Below are positions 42,370 to 52,960 of a DNA stretch of 64,000 bases, in pieces. How positions within the stretch are numbered: position 1 is the stretch's first letter; each line of letters opens with the position of its first letter. The stretch comes from Bicyclus anynana (lineage: Eukaryota > Arthropoda > Insecta > Lepidoptera > Nymphalidae): the NCBI RefSeq assembly GCF_947172395.1, contig NC_069107.1, forward strand, positions 9,592,101-9,656,100, in the 5' to 3' direction. The notes beneath the pieces are model-generated. The model saw only the letters and a list, made by a program, of their open reading frames with translations, ran no database searches and had not been told where the DNA came from. The position numbers were made by a program, and so were the translations under genes.

Positions 42370-42737
42370 GTTGACCGGACATCACAATGAAACTACTGAA
42401 TGAATTTAAATCAAATGGGCACCATTTGAGACCATAATACGTAGAAGGTTTTAGGATACCTTTTGTCGCTTATTGATCACAAGGAGGTGAAACAGGGGTT
42501 GAAAGTTTGTATAGAAAAATTGATCATTATTCAGTGTAAGTTTAATTTGTAAAAATTGATATTGCGTACTCAATGATTTTGTATAAAATATCATTGTGTG
42601 TAACTACTAAGAAAGAAGACCGATTTTGAAAATTCCTTCACCACTAGAAAGCTACGTTATTTGTGTGAGGCTATGTTTTATCCCTGTATTCTCACGGGAA
42701 CGGGAACTTATCGGGTATAAACCGCGAGGCGTGAATT
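42370..42737 (+). mobile_element. Helitron-related block with Lep1-like 3' half
   Basis: 42370-42530 carries AAGGTTTTAGGATACCTTTT and GGTTGAAAGTTTGTATAGAA, a common unclassified repeat. 42600-42737 is a Lep1-like end with GATTTTGAAAATTCCTTCAC and CTCACGGGAACGGGAACTTA. Confidence 0.6.
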
Positions 42738-42971
42738 AGTATTTTTAATCACCATTACACTTTCATTGTTCGTAGCTTCAGATCTCAACGTTACCTCATT
42801 GTGATTGTATTCTGCAATGAACAACTCAATGACAATTCTATAAACATTTACATTATCATATTTACGCAGATAATAAATGATATACCTTTTGCATCTATTT
42901 GCTGTATAATGTAACCTACTTTCAGCGTAAGTGGAGTGTATCTAACCTACATTGCCATTACGACTCTAGTT

Positions 42972-43200
42972 TTTAACCGACTTCCAAAAAGGAGGAGGTT
43001 CTACGTTCGGCTGTATGTATGTTTTTTTAATGTATGTCCAGCGATAATTCCGTCATTTATGGACCGATTTTGAAAATTCTTTTATTGTTTTGAAGGGTTT
43101 GATTCCAGGGTGGTCCCATTTTTTTCATGTCAGGATCTGATGATGGAATCCTGGAGAAATTGAGGGAAACTTTCGAAAATTGTAGAGACGACTAGTGTGT
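42972..43200 (+). repeat. Rep-R copy
   Basis: TAACCGACTTCCAAAAAGGA, GGTTCTACGTTCGGCTGTAT and ATTCCAGGGTGGTCCCATTT. Confidence 0.65.
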
Positions 43201-43289
43201 TAGTGTTTCCATAAGGCATTTTAAACCACTACAATTATTTTACTTAAAAGTGTTTATTTGTAATAGGGATGATGACAGTTTTTTACATT

Positions 43290-43770
43290 GTATGTAAATT
43301 AGGAGTATGCTAATAGTAAAGCTATTTTGTAAAAGTAACATGGTATCTGCGATCATTACTTTCGGAGTTACAGGGTCGTAAAAGGTCGTATTTGTTGCGC
43401 TGCCGCGGATCCCTGAAAAACGCCCCATACAAAATTGTACGAATTAATGACGTCGTTGATCATAATAATCGTTAGATTTGTATGGGCGTTCAAATAAAAT
43501 ACAAATATTATAAAAATTTATTATTTGTGCGTATAAGTTCATAGTTAATGTATTGAAAAATGTCACGTTTAATGTAAGGAAACTAAAACGAATTTTCATC
43601 TAATTACGATAAAAGAGTTTTAGTAGATTATGAAATTTTGTGATCCTTTTTATTTTGCAAACATCCAGACAATCTTTGTTTTTTACATACAATATTAACT
43701 AATTAAATATTAACTTTATTTACCCGAATGTCTCATAAAAATCAATATATTCAAACCTAGTCATCGTCCC
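43290..43770 (-). repeat. Rep-K, inverted copy
   Basis: CCCTGAAAAACGCCCCATAC and AACATATTCAAACC-type end (ATATTCAAACCTAGTCATCG) correspond to 37434-37880 reversed, about 6 kb away. Confidence 0.75.
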
Positions 43771-44130
43771 CTTTCTTACACCGAAACTCAATTTTGTGTA
43801 TCTATGAGATCAATCATGTCAACTAACATACGTCAAAGTTAGTGAATTAGCCTGCAGTCGAAGTCACCGGGTAATAATAATTAAAATGAGAATTTATATT
43901 AACTAAAGGAATTTTCAAGACAAAGTGTACACAGTGTTGAAATAATACGTTTCTTAAACTGAAACTTTGTTATCACAACTGATAACGTTAAGAGTCTTGT
44001 AAAAATCTGACGCCAGACGACACCCGTCACGATAAAGCGTTCTGGTGATTGTTTTTGATGAATTGTCTTCACACGCACATACTCATTCGGTAAAATGGCG
44101 ATTATGATTACTTACTTAATACTTTGCTAT
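43771..44130. other. Unrecognised spacer
   Basis: Mixed AT-rich DNA before the MITE-4 half copies; nothing supported. Confidence 0.5.
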
Positions 44131-44135
44131 GATTT

Positions 44136-44210
44136 ATTACGTTTGTAACAGTGGAATTTATAGCCGTTGCAGGGGCTCCCCTAGGGGACCATTCACCTTT
44201 TGAGTGTCGA
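44136..44210 (+). mobile_element. MITE-4 left-end half copy, first
   Basis: TTACGTTTGTAACAGTGGAA and CAGGGGCTCCCCTAGGGGAC match the end of the complete MITE-4 at 63046. The other end is missing. Confidence 0.65.
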
Positions 44211-44229
44211 CTTTGAGTGTCTTGATTAA

Positions 44230-44480
44230 AAGTTGCTAAAGTAGTTAAAAGTAACGAGAACAGTGATTTGTTCAGATCAGTGATTATCACTGACAAGGGA
44301 AAAGTAAATACGTATCTTGGAACACAAGATTTACAAAAATATGATGAAAGGAGAGCAAAACAGCTTTAACTTTTGACGCAAAATGTGAAACTTACTACAG
44401 TAATTAATAACAATAAGAACAGTGATACGGTTATCACTGATAAGCGAGGACTAAACAAAATTTTCAGAATACATATATAA
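44230..44480 (+). repeat. Peptide-like repeat units, second cluster
   Basis: Near-copy of 46567-46810: one unit reads SVIITDKGKVNTYLGTQDLQ and stops, followed by the start of the next unit. It lies between two direct MITE-4 half copies. Orientation is the same as the main array 2.3 kb away. Confidence 0.7.
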
Positions 44481-44485
44481 GACTT

Positions 44486-44570
44486 ATTACGTTTGCAACA
44501 GTGGAATTCACAGACGTCGCAGGGGCTCCCCTAGGGGACAATTCACCCTTTGAGTGTCGACGTTTTTGGG
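44486..44570 (+). mobile_element. MITE-4 left-end half copy, second
   Basis: TTACGTTTGCAACAGTGGAA, CAGGGGCTCCCCTAGGGGAC and TTGAGTGTCGACG. Direct repeat of 44136-44210, 347 bp apart. Confidence 0.65.
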
Positions 44571-44645
44571 TCGACCAACACTGCGTTTTCTAGTGCGGGG
44601 TCGCCATTCCAGCACCTTGGGACCCCAACGTCCATTTTGCACGTT
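44560..44645 (-). pseudogene. RTE-like ORF C-terminal fragment
   Basis: The minus-strand frame reads NGRWGPKVLEWRPRTRKRSV then GRPKNVD, the conserved near-terminal segment of lepidopteran RTE endonuclease-reverse transcriptases. Upstream and downstream sequence is lost. Confidence 0.7.
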
Positions 44646-45100
44646 GAAAGTAACATAATCTCGACAAAAATCTATTGATTTTTGGTTCAGGCACATGAAA
44701 GTCAAAATTAAATTACCAAAATAAAAAATCTGTGGTTTGCATTTCATGCGCATTAAGCATAATATTTTAAGTGGCTTATTCATTATGACTATGTACATAA
44801 TACATATTTGGGTAAATAGGTACCTACCAACATATTTGTCATATGGGAAAATACAGATGACTTGTATACCCAAATGTGCCCTTAAGGAAAACAAGTAAGG
44901 AAGCTATAGCAAAATATTGATAACTATTCAGTCTTACTACAAATAAATAAAAAACAATAACATTATTAATCATTAATATTTAATTTTTATACATAAACTA
45001 ATTCAAATAAATCATTTACTTTTAAAAGACAAATTAAAGGAAGATAAACCCTGAAATAGTCTCACAAATTATACCTTTTTAACCAACAGATAGATATTTA
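44646..45100. other. AT-rich spacer
   Basis: No feature recognised. Confidence 0.5.
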
Positions 45101-45103
45101 AAT

Positions 45104-45286
45104 ATATACTAGTATTATAAAGCTAAAGAGTTTGTTTCTTTTTTTTTTTTTTTGGTTGAACGCGCTAATCTCAGAAACTAATGGTGCGATTTGAAAAATT
45201 ATTTCAGAGTTATCGATGCTATAAATTATCCCCGTATTCTTACGATAACGGGAACCACGCGTGTGAAACCACGCGGCGTCAGCTAG
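45104..45286 (+). mobile_element. Lep1-like Helitron, complete
   Basis: ATACTAGTATTATAAAGCTA at the 5' end, an expanded poly(T) in place of part of (GTTT)n, TTGAACGCGCTAATCTCAG, and ACGCGGCGTCAGCTAG|T. Confidence 0.9.
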
Positions 45287-45590
45287 TCTATCTATTATTT
45301 TATGACATATATTACTGTATAGTTTCATAAACTTGCTTCAGATATTACGAGTATATCCTGGAAGTACAACAATATTCTATTCGTATCTACAAAGAGTTCC
45401 GATTATAGAAGTAACACTAGCAGCAAGGAGGATTAATAAGTTTACAGATAAACAGATATTAATAGTGAAGTGAACACGCACTCATATCTTGAGCATTGTA
45501 AAAGATGATCAAACAACAACATAAACTAGAACATAAGTTAAATAAACAATAATTATTATTGCAAAGATCAGATATTTTTTGCCGTACTTA

Positions 45591-45970
45591 GTTTGGGCGA
45601 CCGCAGCAGCATCGCTTGAAGGTCCGAAGGCAGAAGCAGTAAAGATGGTCGGACTCTCTAGGACAAGAGAGTGTCTCCTCTAAGACTCGAACCTCGGCTT
45701 TTCTGGAAGGGTGTTGACCTGATTGTATCATTTCGGGCACCCCCGAGATCGTGAGTTAAAGAGCCCACGTCCGGGTGACGTCAGATATTCGGGAACTCGT
45801 GTTCACTGGTGAAGACGCTGTGGAGCTTGTGTTTGTGTTGCATGGAAAGCTTTTTCGTTATATTTCCTCCTCCCAACTGGACCAGAGTCCCACTACGAAC
45901 AGTGCCGAGATTATGCAGGAGTATGGTTTTAACAATCCTTCAAATCAAAGCCACCAATGCAATCTTTGAA
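45591..45970 (+). other. GC-rich block with short open frame
   Basis: 45596-45645 matches the block at 6068-6195 reversed, so the left part is repetitive. 45775-45969 is open for 64 codons starting from GTG (DIRELVFTGEDAVELVFVLH, FRYISSSQLDQSPTTNSAEI), with balanced composition. No family recognised; may be a retroelement remnant or decayed exon. Confidence 0.35.
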
Positions 45971-46340
45971 CTTAACAAGTAACGATACCATTGCAGACAC
46001 ATTCTAGTATTAAAGATACAGTATCGCTTACACTATTTCAACAAATACAATAATAACTAGAACATAAGTTAAAGTAAAAGTAAACAAAACACATAACAAT
46101 AATTGTATAGTTCTACGCTAGCTTAAATGCTTTATCTATGTAATGTTCCTAACGACAACTAGAGAAAAGGTGCCGATATAAATCAGAACTAAGCGCGCCA
46201 TAAATAAGAACGATTGTACACATCAGCGGTGGATCTAATAATGAAAAACAAGTGTACGCAAAGAAAGAGCTCAAATATGTAATGTAACCGATAGTGGAGT
46301 CGCAAATACACATCACACAAGATAAGATACTTGCATCAGT
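45971..46340. other. Unrecognised spacer
   Basis: No repeat or gene supported. Confidence 0.5.
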
Positions 46341-46344
46341 CGGC

Positions 46345-46960
46345 GTCGGGACGTGCAAACATTATGTCTCTTGACCTACTGAAAAATCAAAAGTCATTAC
46401 AGTAAGTAATAATAACGAGACCAGTGATTTGGTTATCACTGATAAGGGAGAATTAAATAGATTTCTCGGAACTCGAGATTTACAAAGCCGTAAAAAGAAT
46501 ACAGCGTTAAATTTTGACGCAAAATGTGCAAACATTGTTTCTCTTGACCTACTGACAAATTAAAAGTTGCTAAAGTAGTTAAAAATAAGGAGAACGGTGA
46601 TTTGTTCAGATCAGTGATTATCACTGACAAGGGAAAAGTAAATACGTATCTCGGAACACGAGATTTAAAAAAATATGACGAAAAGAGAGCAAAACAGCTT
46701 TAACTTTTGACGCAAAATGTGAAACTTACTACAGTCTTTAATAACAATAAGAACAGTGATTCGGTTATCACTGATAAGCGAGGACTAAACAAATTTTTCA
46801 GAATACGAGATTCACAAAACAGTAGGAAAGAAAACAGCGTTTTTACGCGGAATATGCAAATATTGTTTCTTGACCAACTTAAAAAAAATAACTACAGTAG
46901 TTAATAAAAATGAGAGCACTGTTTCTGACGTCACAGATTTTTCAAAATTTACAAAAATAG
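46345..46960 (+). repeat. Tandem array with alignable peptide translations
   Basis: Three units (about 46375, 46548, 46707) plus partial units at both sides. Unit 1 is open 46375-46560 (62 codons, no ATG): KVITVSNNNETSDLVITDKG, ELNRFLGTRDLQSRKKNTAL, NFDAKCANIVSLDLLTN. Unit 2 is open 46548-46700 and shares PTDKLKV, IITDKGKVN and YLGTRDL; unit 3 reads TVFNNNKNSDSVITDKRGLN. A 12-base in-frame indel separates unit 2 from the others. Each unit also has two DNA inverted repeats, AGTGAT/ATCACT and TCTCG/CGAGA. It could be a decayed repetitive protein gene or a satellite. No family recognised. Confidence 0.7.
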
Positions 46961-47829
46961 AGTATGTATATTTACCTACTGATTTTAACTCATATAAGTG
47001 GTTGTACTTGTAAGTTCTACTTTAGATTAACCTGAAGTGTATATGAAATATAGTTTATGTAAGTCATGTTATAAATTATTTTACTTGAAAAAATATTTAA
47101 AGTTCTTTTGAAAATTTAATGTTGTCAATGAAAAAATTGGTGTGAACATTTTACAGGTAAATAATAAACTAATTCGTCACTCTAGGAAATAAATGAATGA
47201 AACTGACGATGCGTAACACATCGGATTGACAGATTAATGTAAACATTTCCTTCTCGGGTTCCTTCCATTGAGTCCTCACTAGAACAATCTTTTGTGATGT
47301 TGTAGTGAATGAAGCGGCAAATTAAAATGGAGTCCGCACACAACCGATAATATAGTCAATGCTATTGACAATATTGTATATAAATAAAATAAATATATCA
47401 CAGTATGTGTTGTTTAATGTGATTCTATTATCAGTACAGAAAGTAGTTCTTCACAAAAGAATCTACTCGACATTTTAAAAACAAATTTTAAATTAAAAAA
47501 AAAAGATTACAATGACGATGATGGATTACACGGAAATAACGGATTAAGGACATGATATAAAACTTAAACATAGTACGCTTCTCCAATGTTGATTATAGAA
47601 ATTCAATTAATGAAAAATTAATCACGCATTTCCTGAGGATGTTCCTATTATCCGTGAAACACCGACAAATCCAAAAGACAGTGACAGATCCGATAAAAAC
47701 ATTTGAATTTGCATTTGAAAGTTGTATAATCAACATCCCCAAAAATGCTTCATTTTGAGGTTAAAAAATTAAAAAATAAATTAAAGGAAAAAAAGAAAGA
47801 AAGAAAACGTGCGTAGAGGTTTTCTTTAA
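46961..47829. other. AT-rich spacer
   Basis: No feature recognised. Confidence 0.5.
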
Positions 47830-48445
47830 ATTAAAATTTCTTTATTTGCAAATTGTATTTAAAATAAGATCCTTCGTACAAATGAAGAAGTATACAATTT
47901 GCTACAAAATAGCATGCAAATTTCAAAGTCTTAAAACTAAATTAAGTACATTTTTTATTAAATACAATAAAACTCATAGTTAAAAGTAAGTGAGTTAAAA
48001 GTATACTGTTAATTACAAAGATTATAATATTGTTCTTCGAAGTAAAGTTGTCATGTTAAAATTAAATTATTAACTAATACTACATGATTAAAACTATAAT
48101 AATTATTATGTCCGGTAACAAAATCTACAATTAATTATTTTTGTCATTCTAATAGTCTTTGTTAGTGTAATACAGTTTTTACTGTTTTAGCAATAGTTCT
48201 TTTATTTTAATTTTAAATATAGCAAAACTTAAATTTATATCAGCAAATTTTGCTGGTAATTTGTAGTAAATTAGAGGTGCCATATGAAAAATTCTATGCC
48301 GTTTAATGAAGTACTATGGTGAGTGAAGCAGATTTTATATTTCTTCCGTTTCTGTCGGATCTGAGTGACTTTGTAGCTTGGATTCTTAGCTTTTTTGCAA
48401 AGAATATCAAAATATTGATTCATTGATCAACCAGTACCACCGGAC
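47830..48445 (-). pseudogene. CR1/Jockey-like LINE 3' end
   Basis: Minus-strand translation with frameshifts ends HRIFHMAPLIYYKLPAKFAD followed by IFKIKIKELLLKQ and a stop at 48181-48179. LYN-L-P plus FK-I-K-LL is the usual C-terminal pattern of CR1/Jockey-group reverse transcriptases. The 3' UTR runs left to GCAAATAAAG near 47840. RT core absent. Confidence 0.6.
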
Positions 48446-48550
48446 AACAGGCTGTATATACTCGTACCTTTAAGAGATGTCTTAGCACTCGAAACGATAA
48501 GTAGCGTTTCGAAACGCTAACTAGCACTAGAACTAAGATTTTGCCTATTT

Positions 48551-48680
48551 CATCATCATTATCACCATCATTAACAACCCATATTCGGCTCACTGTTAAG
48601 CACGAGTCTCCTCTCAGAATGAGAGGGGTTAGGCCTTAGTCCACCATGCTGGCCCAATTTAGATTGGCAGACTTTTTTTT
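48551..48680 (-). mobile_element. SINE-B tail half
   Basis: CATCATCATTATCACCATCA tail, AACCCATATTCGGCTCACTG, GAGAATGAGAGGGGTTAGG, then the body breaks at TTGGCAGAC. Confidence 0.88.
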
Positions 48681-49435
48681 TATTATTTCCGTTCATTTTT
48701 TCGTTGTCCTATGTATAGAATATTAATTTTTCTTGTTGCCATTGTTGGTGTACCAATAAATAAATAAACAAGTATGTCAAAAAGTGTATTGTCCACTTTC
48801 CCATCTATTGAAGTGTATTGTGTTGTCATGGTGCAATTTACATTCAATTTTCCATTGAACTATGTTTTCGTTTAATATTTGCGTTGTCTACTTTGTGCGC
48901 TTGGACTATATTTAGGGTCAAGGTCTTATTGCCTTTGATAGAAATGATTCCGTTTATGTTAACATAATGAATAAATCATCAATACATTAAAAAATGAGGT
49001 CTGTGATTTCAAAATAACTCGAGTGCATAAACAAACTTTTGCAAAAAAAATCTCTTTCTGTCTATTGTATTATGCTGTTTAGATAGTATTGGAAAGAATC
49101 AGAGACATGTCTGCTTAATACCATGTACGTTTAGGACTGCAACTCATACTTCAATATCCATTTGTCTGTCTGTCTGGGCTAATACTTGGAACGGTTAAAC
49201 CGATTTTGGGACTGCAAGATAGCGGTCTGGCCACAGTAAATAAAGCTCTAAGATACGCTTTATATCCGTAGGTCTGGCTATAACAGAATCTTTATCTACG
49301 TTGTGTTGTTAGTTAGACATATCATCATCAGGATCGTAAAGGACATTTTTTTGTGCGTCTAGATTTACAATTGTCGTTGGAATCGGGGTGTCGCATAAAT
49401 GGGTTGATTAGTTGTGACGACGTATTGCAACGCAT
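48681..49435. other. AT-rich region with LINE-type terminus
   Basis: 48745-48775 (GGTGTACCAATAAATAAATA) looks like a LINE end. 49155-49215 has (GTCT)n and a GGTTAAACCGATTTTGGGAC motif. Nothing coding. Confidence 0.4.
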
Positions 49436-49447
49436 TGAAGATTTTTG

Positions 49448-49995
49448 ACGGACTAAACGGAGGTCCTGGGTTCGATCCCCGGTTCAGCCGATTAAGGTTT
49501 TCTTAATTGGTCCAAATCTGGCTGGTGGGATGCTTCTGTGGCGAACGAACTCTTTCGTTCGCCCACTTTAGGTTAGGCCATCTATATTCACATTCCAGAT
49601 TCATTTCATATTTAGAATTCCCTCGACCGCGCATGCGTGGATATATTGTTTCGCCCATACATTACATCTTTACCGTACATCATTCCACATCGCATCATCT
49701 ATTTGATAGTACTTTTATTTTATATTTATACAATTGTTACAATCAGTGAAATAATAAATATACCTACTAATCAACATCGCCTTATATCAATATACCAAAC
49801 ATAAAACCTCCACGGCGATACTTCGATACCGGTAAGAACGTACCGCAAAGCGAAGCGTTCATGTCGTGTAGAAACCGAAAAGGGTGTGGTATTTCATTGA
49901 ACTCCTAACAAGTTAACCCGGTTCCATCTTAGATTGCATCATCACTTACCATCAGGTGAGATTGTAGTCAAGGGCTAACTTGTAAAGATTAAAAA
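49448..49995 (+). mobile_element. SINE-A split by an insertion
   Basis: 49448-49536 has head remnants and box B (GGGTTCGATCCCCGG) to GGCTGGTGGGATGCTTC. 49825-49995 has CCGGTAAGAACGTACCGC through the tail. The gap is filled by non-SINE DNA. Confidence 0.88.
49537..49824. mobile_element. Possible solo LTR or MITE in SINE-A
   Basis: Begins TGTGGCGAACGAACTCTTTC with a GAACGAA/TTCGTTC hairpin, contains AATAAA at 49752, and is flanked by CTTC on both sides. A 288-bp size and TG start suit an LTR, but the end (CGGCGATA) is not CA. Confidence 0.35.
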
Positions 49996-50278
49996 AATAC
50001 CTCTTTTCTGGTTTTAAACCGGAGACAATAAAGCATGGTGTGTTCAGCATTGTCATTGGGGAAAGAAGTAAAAAAAAACATTCAAACCTAAAGCTCGACT
50101 CGTCAGAATAGATTGACTATAGATGACACACGTGTGCTGCGTGTCACCTAGTGCCCAACATAGCGTTATTAAATAACAAGGCATCGTTATCACTAGATGA
50201 TTGATTCATTGGCTTATCTACACTTAGCACGTAGGGAGTTCGGCGCTAGTGGTAGCGATGCGTATCAATGCGATAATT
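49996..50278. other. Unrecognised spacer
   Basis: No feature supported. Confidence 0.5.
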
Positions 50279-50279
50279 A

Positions 50280-50355
50280 CTAGCAGAATCCCGCAGTTTC
50301 ACCCTCGTAGTTCCCATTTCAGTGAGAATACGGGGATGAAATGTGACTTATGTCA
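50280..50355 (-). mobile_element. Helitron 3' half
   Basis: CTAGCAGAATCCCGCAGTTT and CAGTGAGAATACGGGGATGA. Confidence 0.75.
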
Positions 50356-51170
50356 AAAATCAAAAATCATTTATTTCAAGTAGGCTCAGTTTACAAGCAC
50401 TTTTGACACGTTTTTTTTTTTTTATCTCATGTCCTGATGGTAAGTGATGATGCAGTCTAAGATGGAAGCGGGCTAACTTGTTAGGAGGAGCTTGAAAATC
50501 CACACCCCTTTCGGTTTCTACACGGCATCGTACCGGAACGCTAAATCGCTTGGCGGTACGTCTTTGCCGGTAGGGTGGTAACTAACCACGGTCGAAGCCT
50601 CCCACCAGCCAGACCTGGACAAATTAAGAAAATCTCAATCTGCCCAGCCGGGGATCGAACCCAGGACCTACGTTTTGTAAATCCACTGCGCATACCACTG
50701 CGCCACGGAGGCCGTCAAAATGTCAGTTGACTATCTGTAAAGATTCTACCACCGGTTCGGAAGGCAGGTTCTGCTGAGAAGATACTGGCAAGAAACTCAT
50801 CAGTTGCTCTTTTGAAAAAGTCATACAGTATTATAATTTACAATTGATAACAATTACAATTTCTTATAGTTTTATTTCCAACTGATCTGAACTGAAGCTG
50901 ATCCAACGGCCTCCAAGCGCTTTTATCTTTAAGAAACTCATCAATGTTGTAGTAACCTCGACTAAGTAAATGTTTTTTAACACATTGCTTAAAGCTATGC
51001 AAAGCTATGCATTGGCAGGTCCATCACAGTCTTGGGGATCTTGTTATAGAAGAGTACACCCAAACCTACAAAAGATTTTTTTACTCTTTGGAGACGATAT
51101 GCAGAAATAACTAACTTATGCCCGTGTCTAGTAAGACGTGGGTTTAAATCTCCTTTTCGTTTGTACTCCT
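50356..51170 (-). pseudogene. CR1/Zenon-like LINE 3' end, split by SINE-A
   Basis: Left: CAAAAATCATTTATTTCAAG and GGCTCAGTTTACAAGCAC (3' terminus). Right of the SINE the minus-strand frame carries SFVGLGVLFYNKIPKTVMDL, then YYNIDEFLKDKSAW, the C-terminal region of CR1-type reverse transcriptase. A 10-bp tandem duplication (AAAGCTATGC, 50991-51010) puts the two parts out of frame. About 100 residues remain. Confidence 0.85.
50414..50716 (-). mobile_element. SINE-A, full length, inside LINE tail
   Basis: Poly(T), tail, body, box B GGGGATCGAACCC and head GCGCCACGGAGGCCGTC. It interrupts the Zenon-like 3' region. Confidence 0.95.
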
Positions 51171-51172
51171 TG

Positions 51173-51270
51173 ATAATGTAGCTTTTTAACGGTAAAAGAT
51201 TTTTTTAAATCGGTTCAGTAGTTTCAGACTATTGAATGCAAACAAACAATCAAATCTTTCCTCTTTATAA
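51173..51270 (-). mobile_element. Helitron 5' half
   Basis: GATAATGTAGCTTTTTAACG, TTTAAATCGGTTCAGTAGTT and AATGCAAACAAACAATCAAA. Confidence 0.75.
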
Positions 51271-51395
51271 CGCGGTTTGACCCGCTTTCTCGTTCACGTA
51301 GGACTACGGGGATGAGATATAGATATGAGATATAGTGTCAATTGCTGATAACGTAGCTTTCTGTTGTTGAAAGCATTTTACAAATCGGTCCAACT
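51271..51395 (-). mobile_element. Helitron 3' part, adjacent copy
   Basis: CGCGGTTTGACCCGCTTTCT, TAGGACTACGGGGATGAGAT and TTTACAAATCGGTCCAAC. Confidence 0.75.
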
Positions 51396-51424
51396 GTTAA
51401 AATGCAGTTATTAAGACAACATAT

Positions 51425-51535
51425 CTTAATTACGTAAATCCGTTCAGCGGTTTGGAAGATATGAGGTAATAAAGAATATTACATACATACATAACCCTTC
51501 TGGCAGTCGGGTAAAAAAATACGCTTTACATTTTG
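51425..51535 (-). repeat. GGCAGTCGGGTAAAA-type repeat end
   Basis: CCGTTCAGCGGTTTGGAAGA, (ACAT)n and CTGGCAGTCGGGTAAAAAAA recur in lepidopteran genomes; class uncertain. Confidence 0.45.
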
Positions 51536-51540
51536 GGGTT

Positions 51541-51690
51541 GAGAGTCTGGAAGTCTTGAAAGTTAAAACATACCATTCCAAAGTCACCACAGTCCAAATT
51601 CCATAATTGGCTACCGTACTTACGAGAACATAGGCTGACAAAATTTCGGCCTTCATAAAATGAGATAAGTCTGGCTATCGCAGCGCTCAG
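51541..51690 (+). repeat. Rep-F copy
   Basis: GTCACCACAGTCCAAATTCC, CATAATTGGCTACCGTACTT and TAAGTCTGGCTATCGCAGCG. Confidence 0.65.
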
Positions 51691-52635
51691 TCCATTAACG
51701 TTAGTTACGTATGGTAAATAAAAATAAATTTTATTTTTATCACTAAATCACTGACGTCATAAATCATTATGAATTCCTTTAAGCGCATTTGGACGTACGA
51801 TAAACGATTTAGTTAATCTTACAACACCTTACTGATAAACGTGTTCGATAGAGCGGATATTAAAGATACGATTTTATACCAATTGTCAACTAGAATAATT
51901 TATGCTTGTTATGACAATCAAATCTGAAAGTGATACTATATATATACTCCTGAGTGAATTTCGGTTACGGCGTAGTATCTTATTTAAAGACTAGCAGTCT
52001 CCGCTCTAGATGTCATACTGCAAAAGTGTGTGCACTAAAGGTATACTTTCGATTTCCAGACCGACCAGAGAGAAGAGAGACTAGACGCTTAATCGCAGAC
52101 GATTAATCTATCACTGTTTGTTGAAATTTTAAATTCGCATACAAAAAGTTACTAAACAATGTTTCATACAAGTTGAATGTCAATCTGTAACCAACGTGAA
52201 TAGTTTTAAACCCATCCGGGGCACTTAATCATAAGAATGCCAATCAGTATCATTTTCATTTAGTAAATAGAATATTACTTTATTAGCAAAACCTTAACTG
52301 ATACAGCTGATATTTGTAAAAAAAGAAGCCAAACAGCTCATTTTCGATCGTTCCCAGACATTGTATAGTCCCGTCTGTTGGTAACATAAACTTCTAATAT
52401 CCATGTCCATGCTACTAATAAAACAAACACAGGGGATTAAGATACATCCATGATCGATGGAATTTATTTTTTAAAACCTCAATATCGTGATATAATATAT
52501 AGATTAACTTACTGCGCCATAATCTACAGTATATACTAGTGGCTCGCGTTGATTACGCATTGCGTTTGTGCATTAAGTTTTGCGTTAAGTCGGGGTATAA
52601 AGTTTAGTGTTGTACCTGCAACATCTCCATCAAAA
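51691..52635. other. Mostly unique DNA
   Basis: 52195-52260 has a MITE-2 interior fragment (GTTTTAAACCCATCCGGGGC). Otherwise nothing recognised. Confidence 0.45.
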
Positions 52636-52639
52636 ATAC

Positions 52640-52960
52640 TGATGAAGGATCAAAGATATCACTATTTGTATCGATCGTAGATCGTTAGATGGGCCTCAAA
52701 GCGTCGCGGAATTGTCATTGATTGCGCACATTGAGTACGTCATCACTCGTAACATATTTCTCTTTATTCATGTTGAACAGAAAACATTTTTTTAAGTCCA
52801 CGTCCACTCACAGCATGCGCTTGTTACGTACCTACTAAGATAAGATGTGCGTGCAAGTCTTTGGATAATGACATAAAATTGTGCGTTCTTTAATATGGAG
52901 GGGCCCATCTAACGACTTTTATCGATGACTATTTGCGATCGCGGCACATATAACTACGGT
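52640..52960. mobile_element. Possible MITE with GTTAGATGGGCC arms
   Basis: CTATTTGTATCGATCGTAGA and TCGTTAGATGGGCC at the left mirror GGCCCATCTAACGAC and TATCGATGACTATTTGCGAT at the right. Arms of about 45 bp imperfectly pair around 180 bp of interior. Confidence 0.5.
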
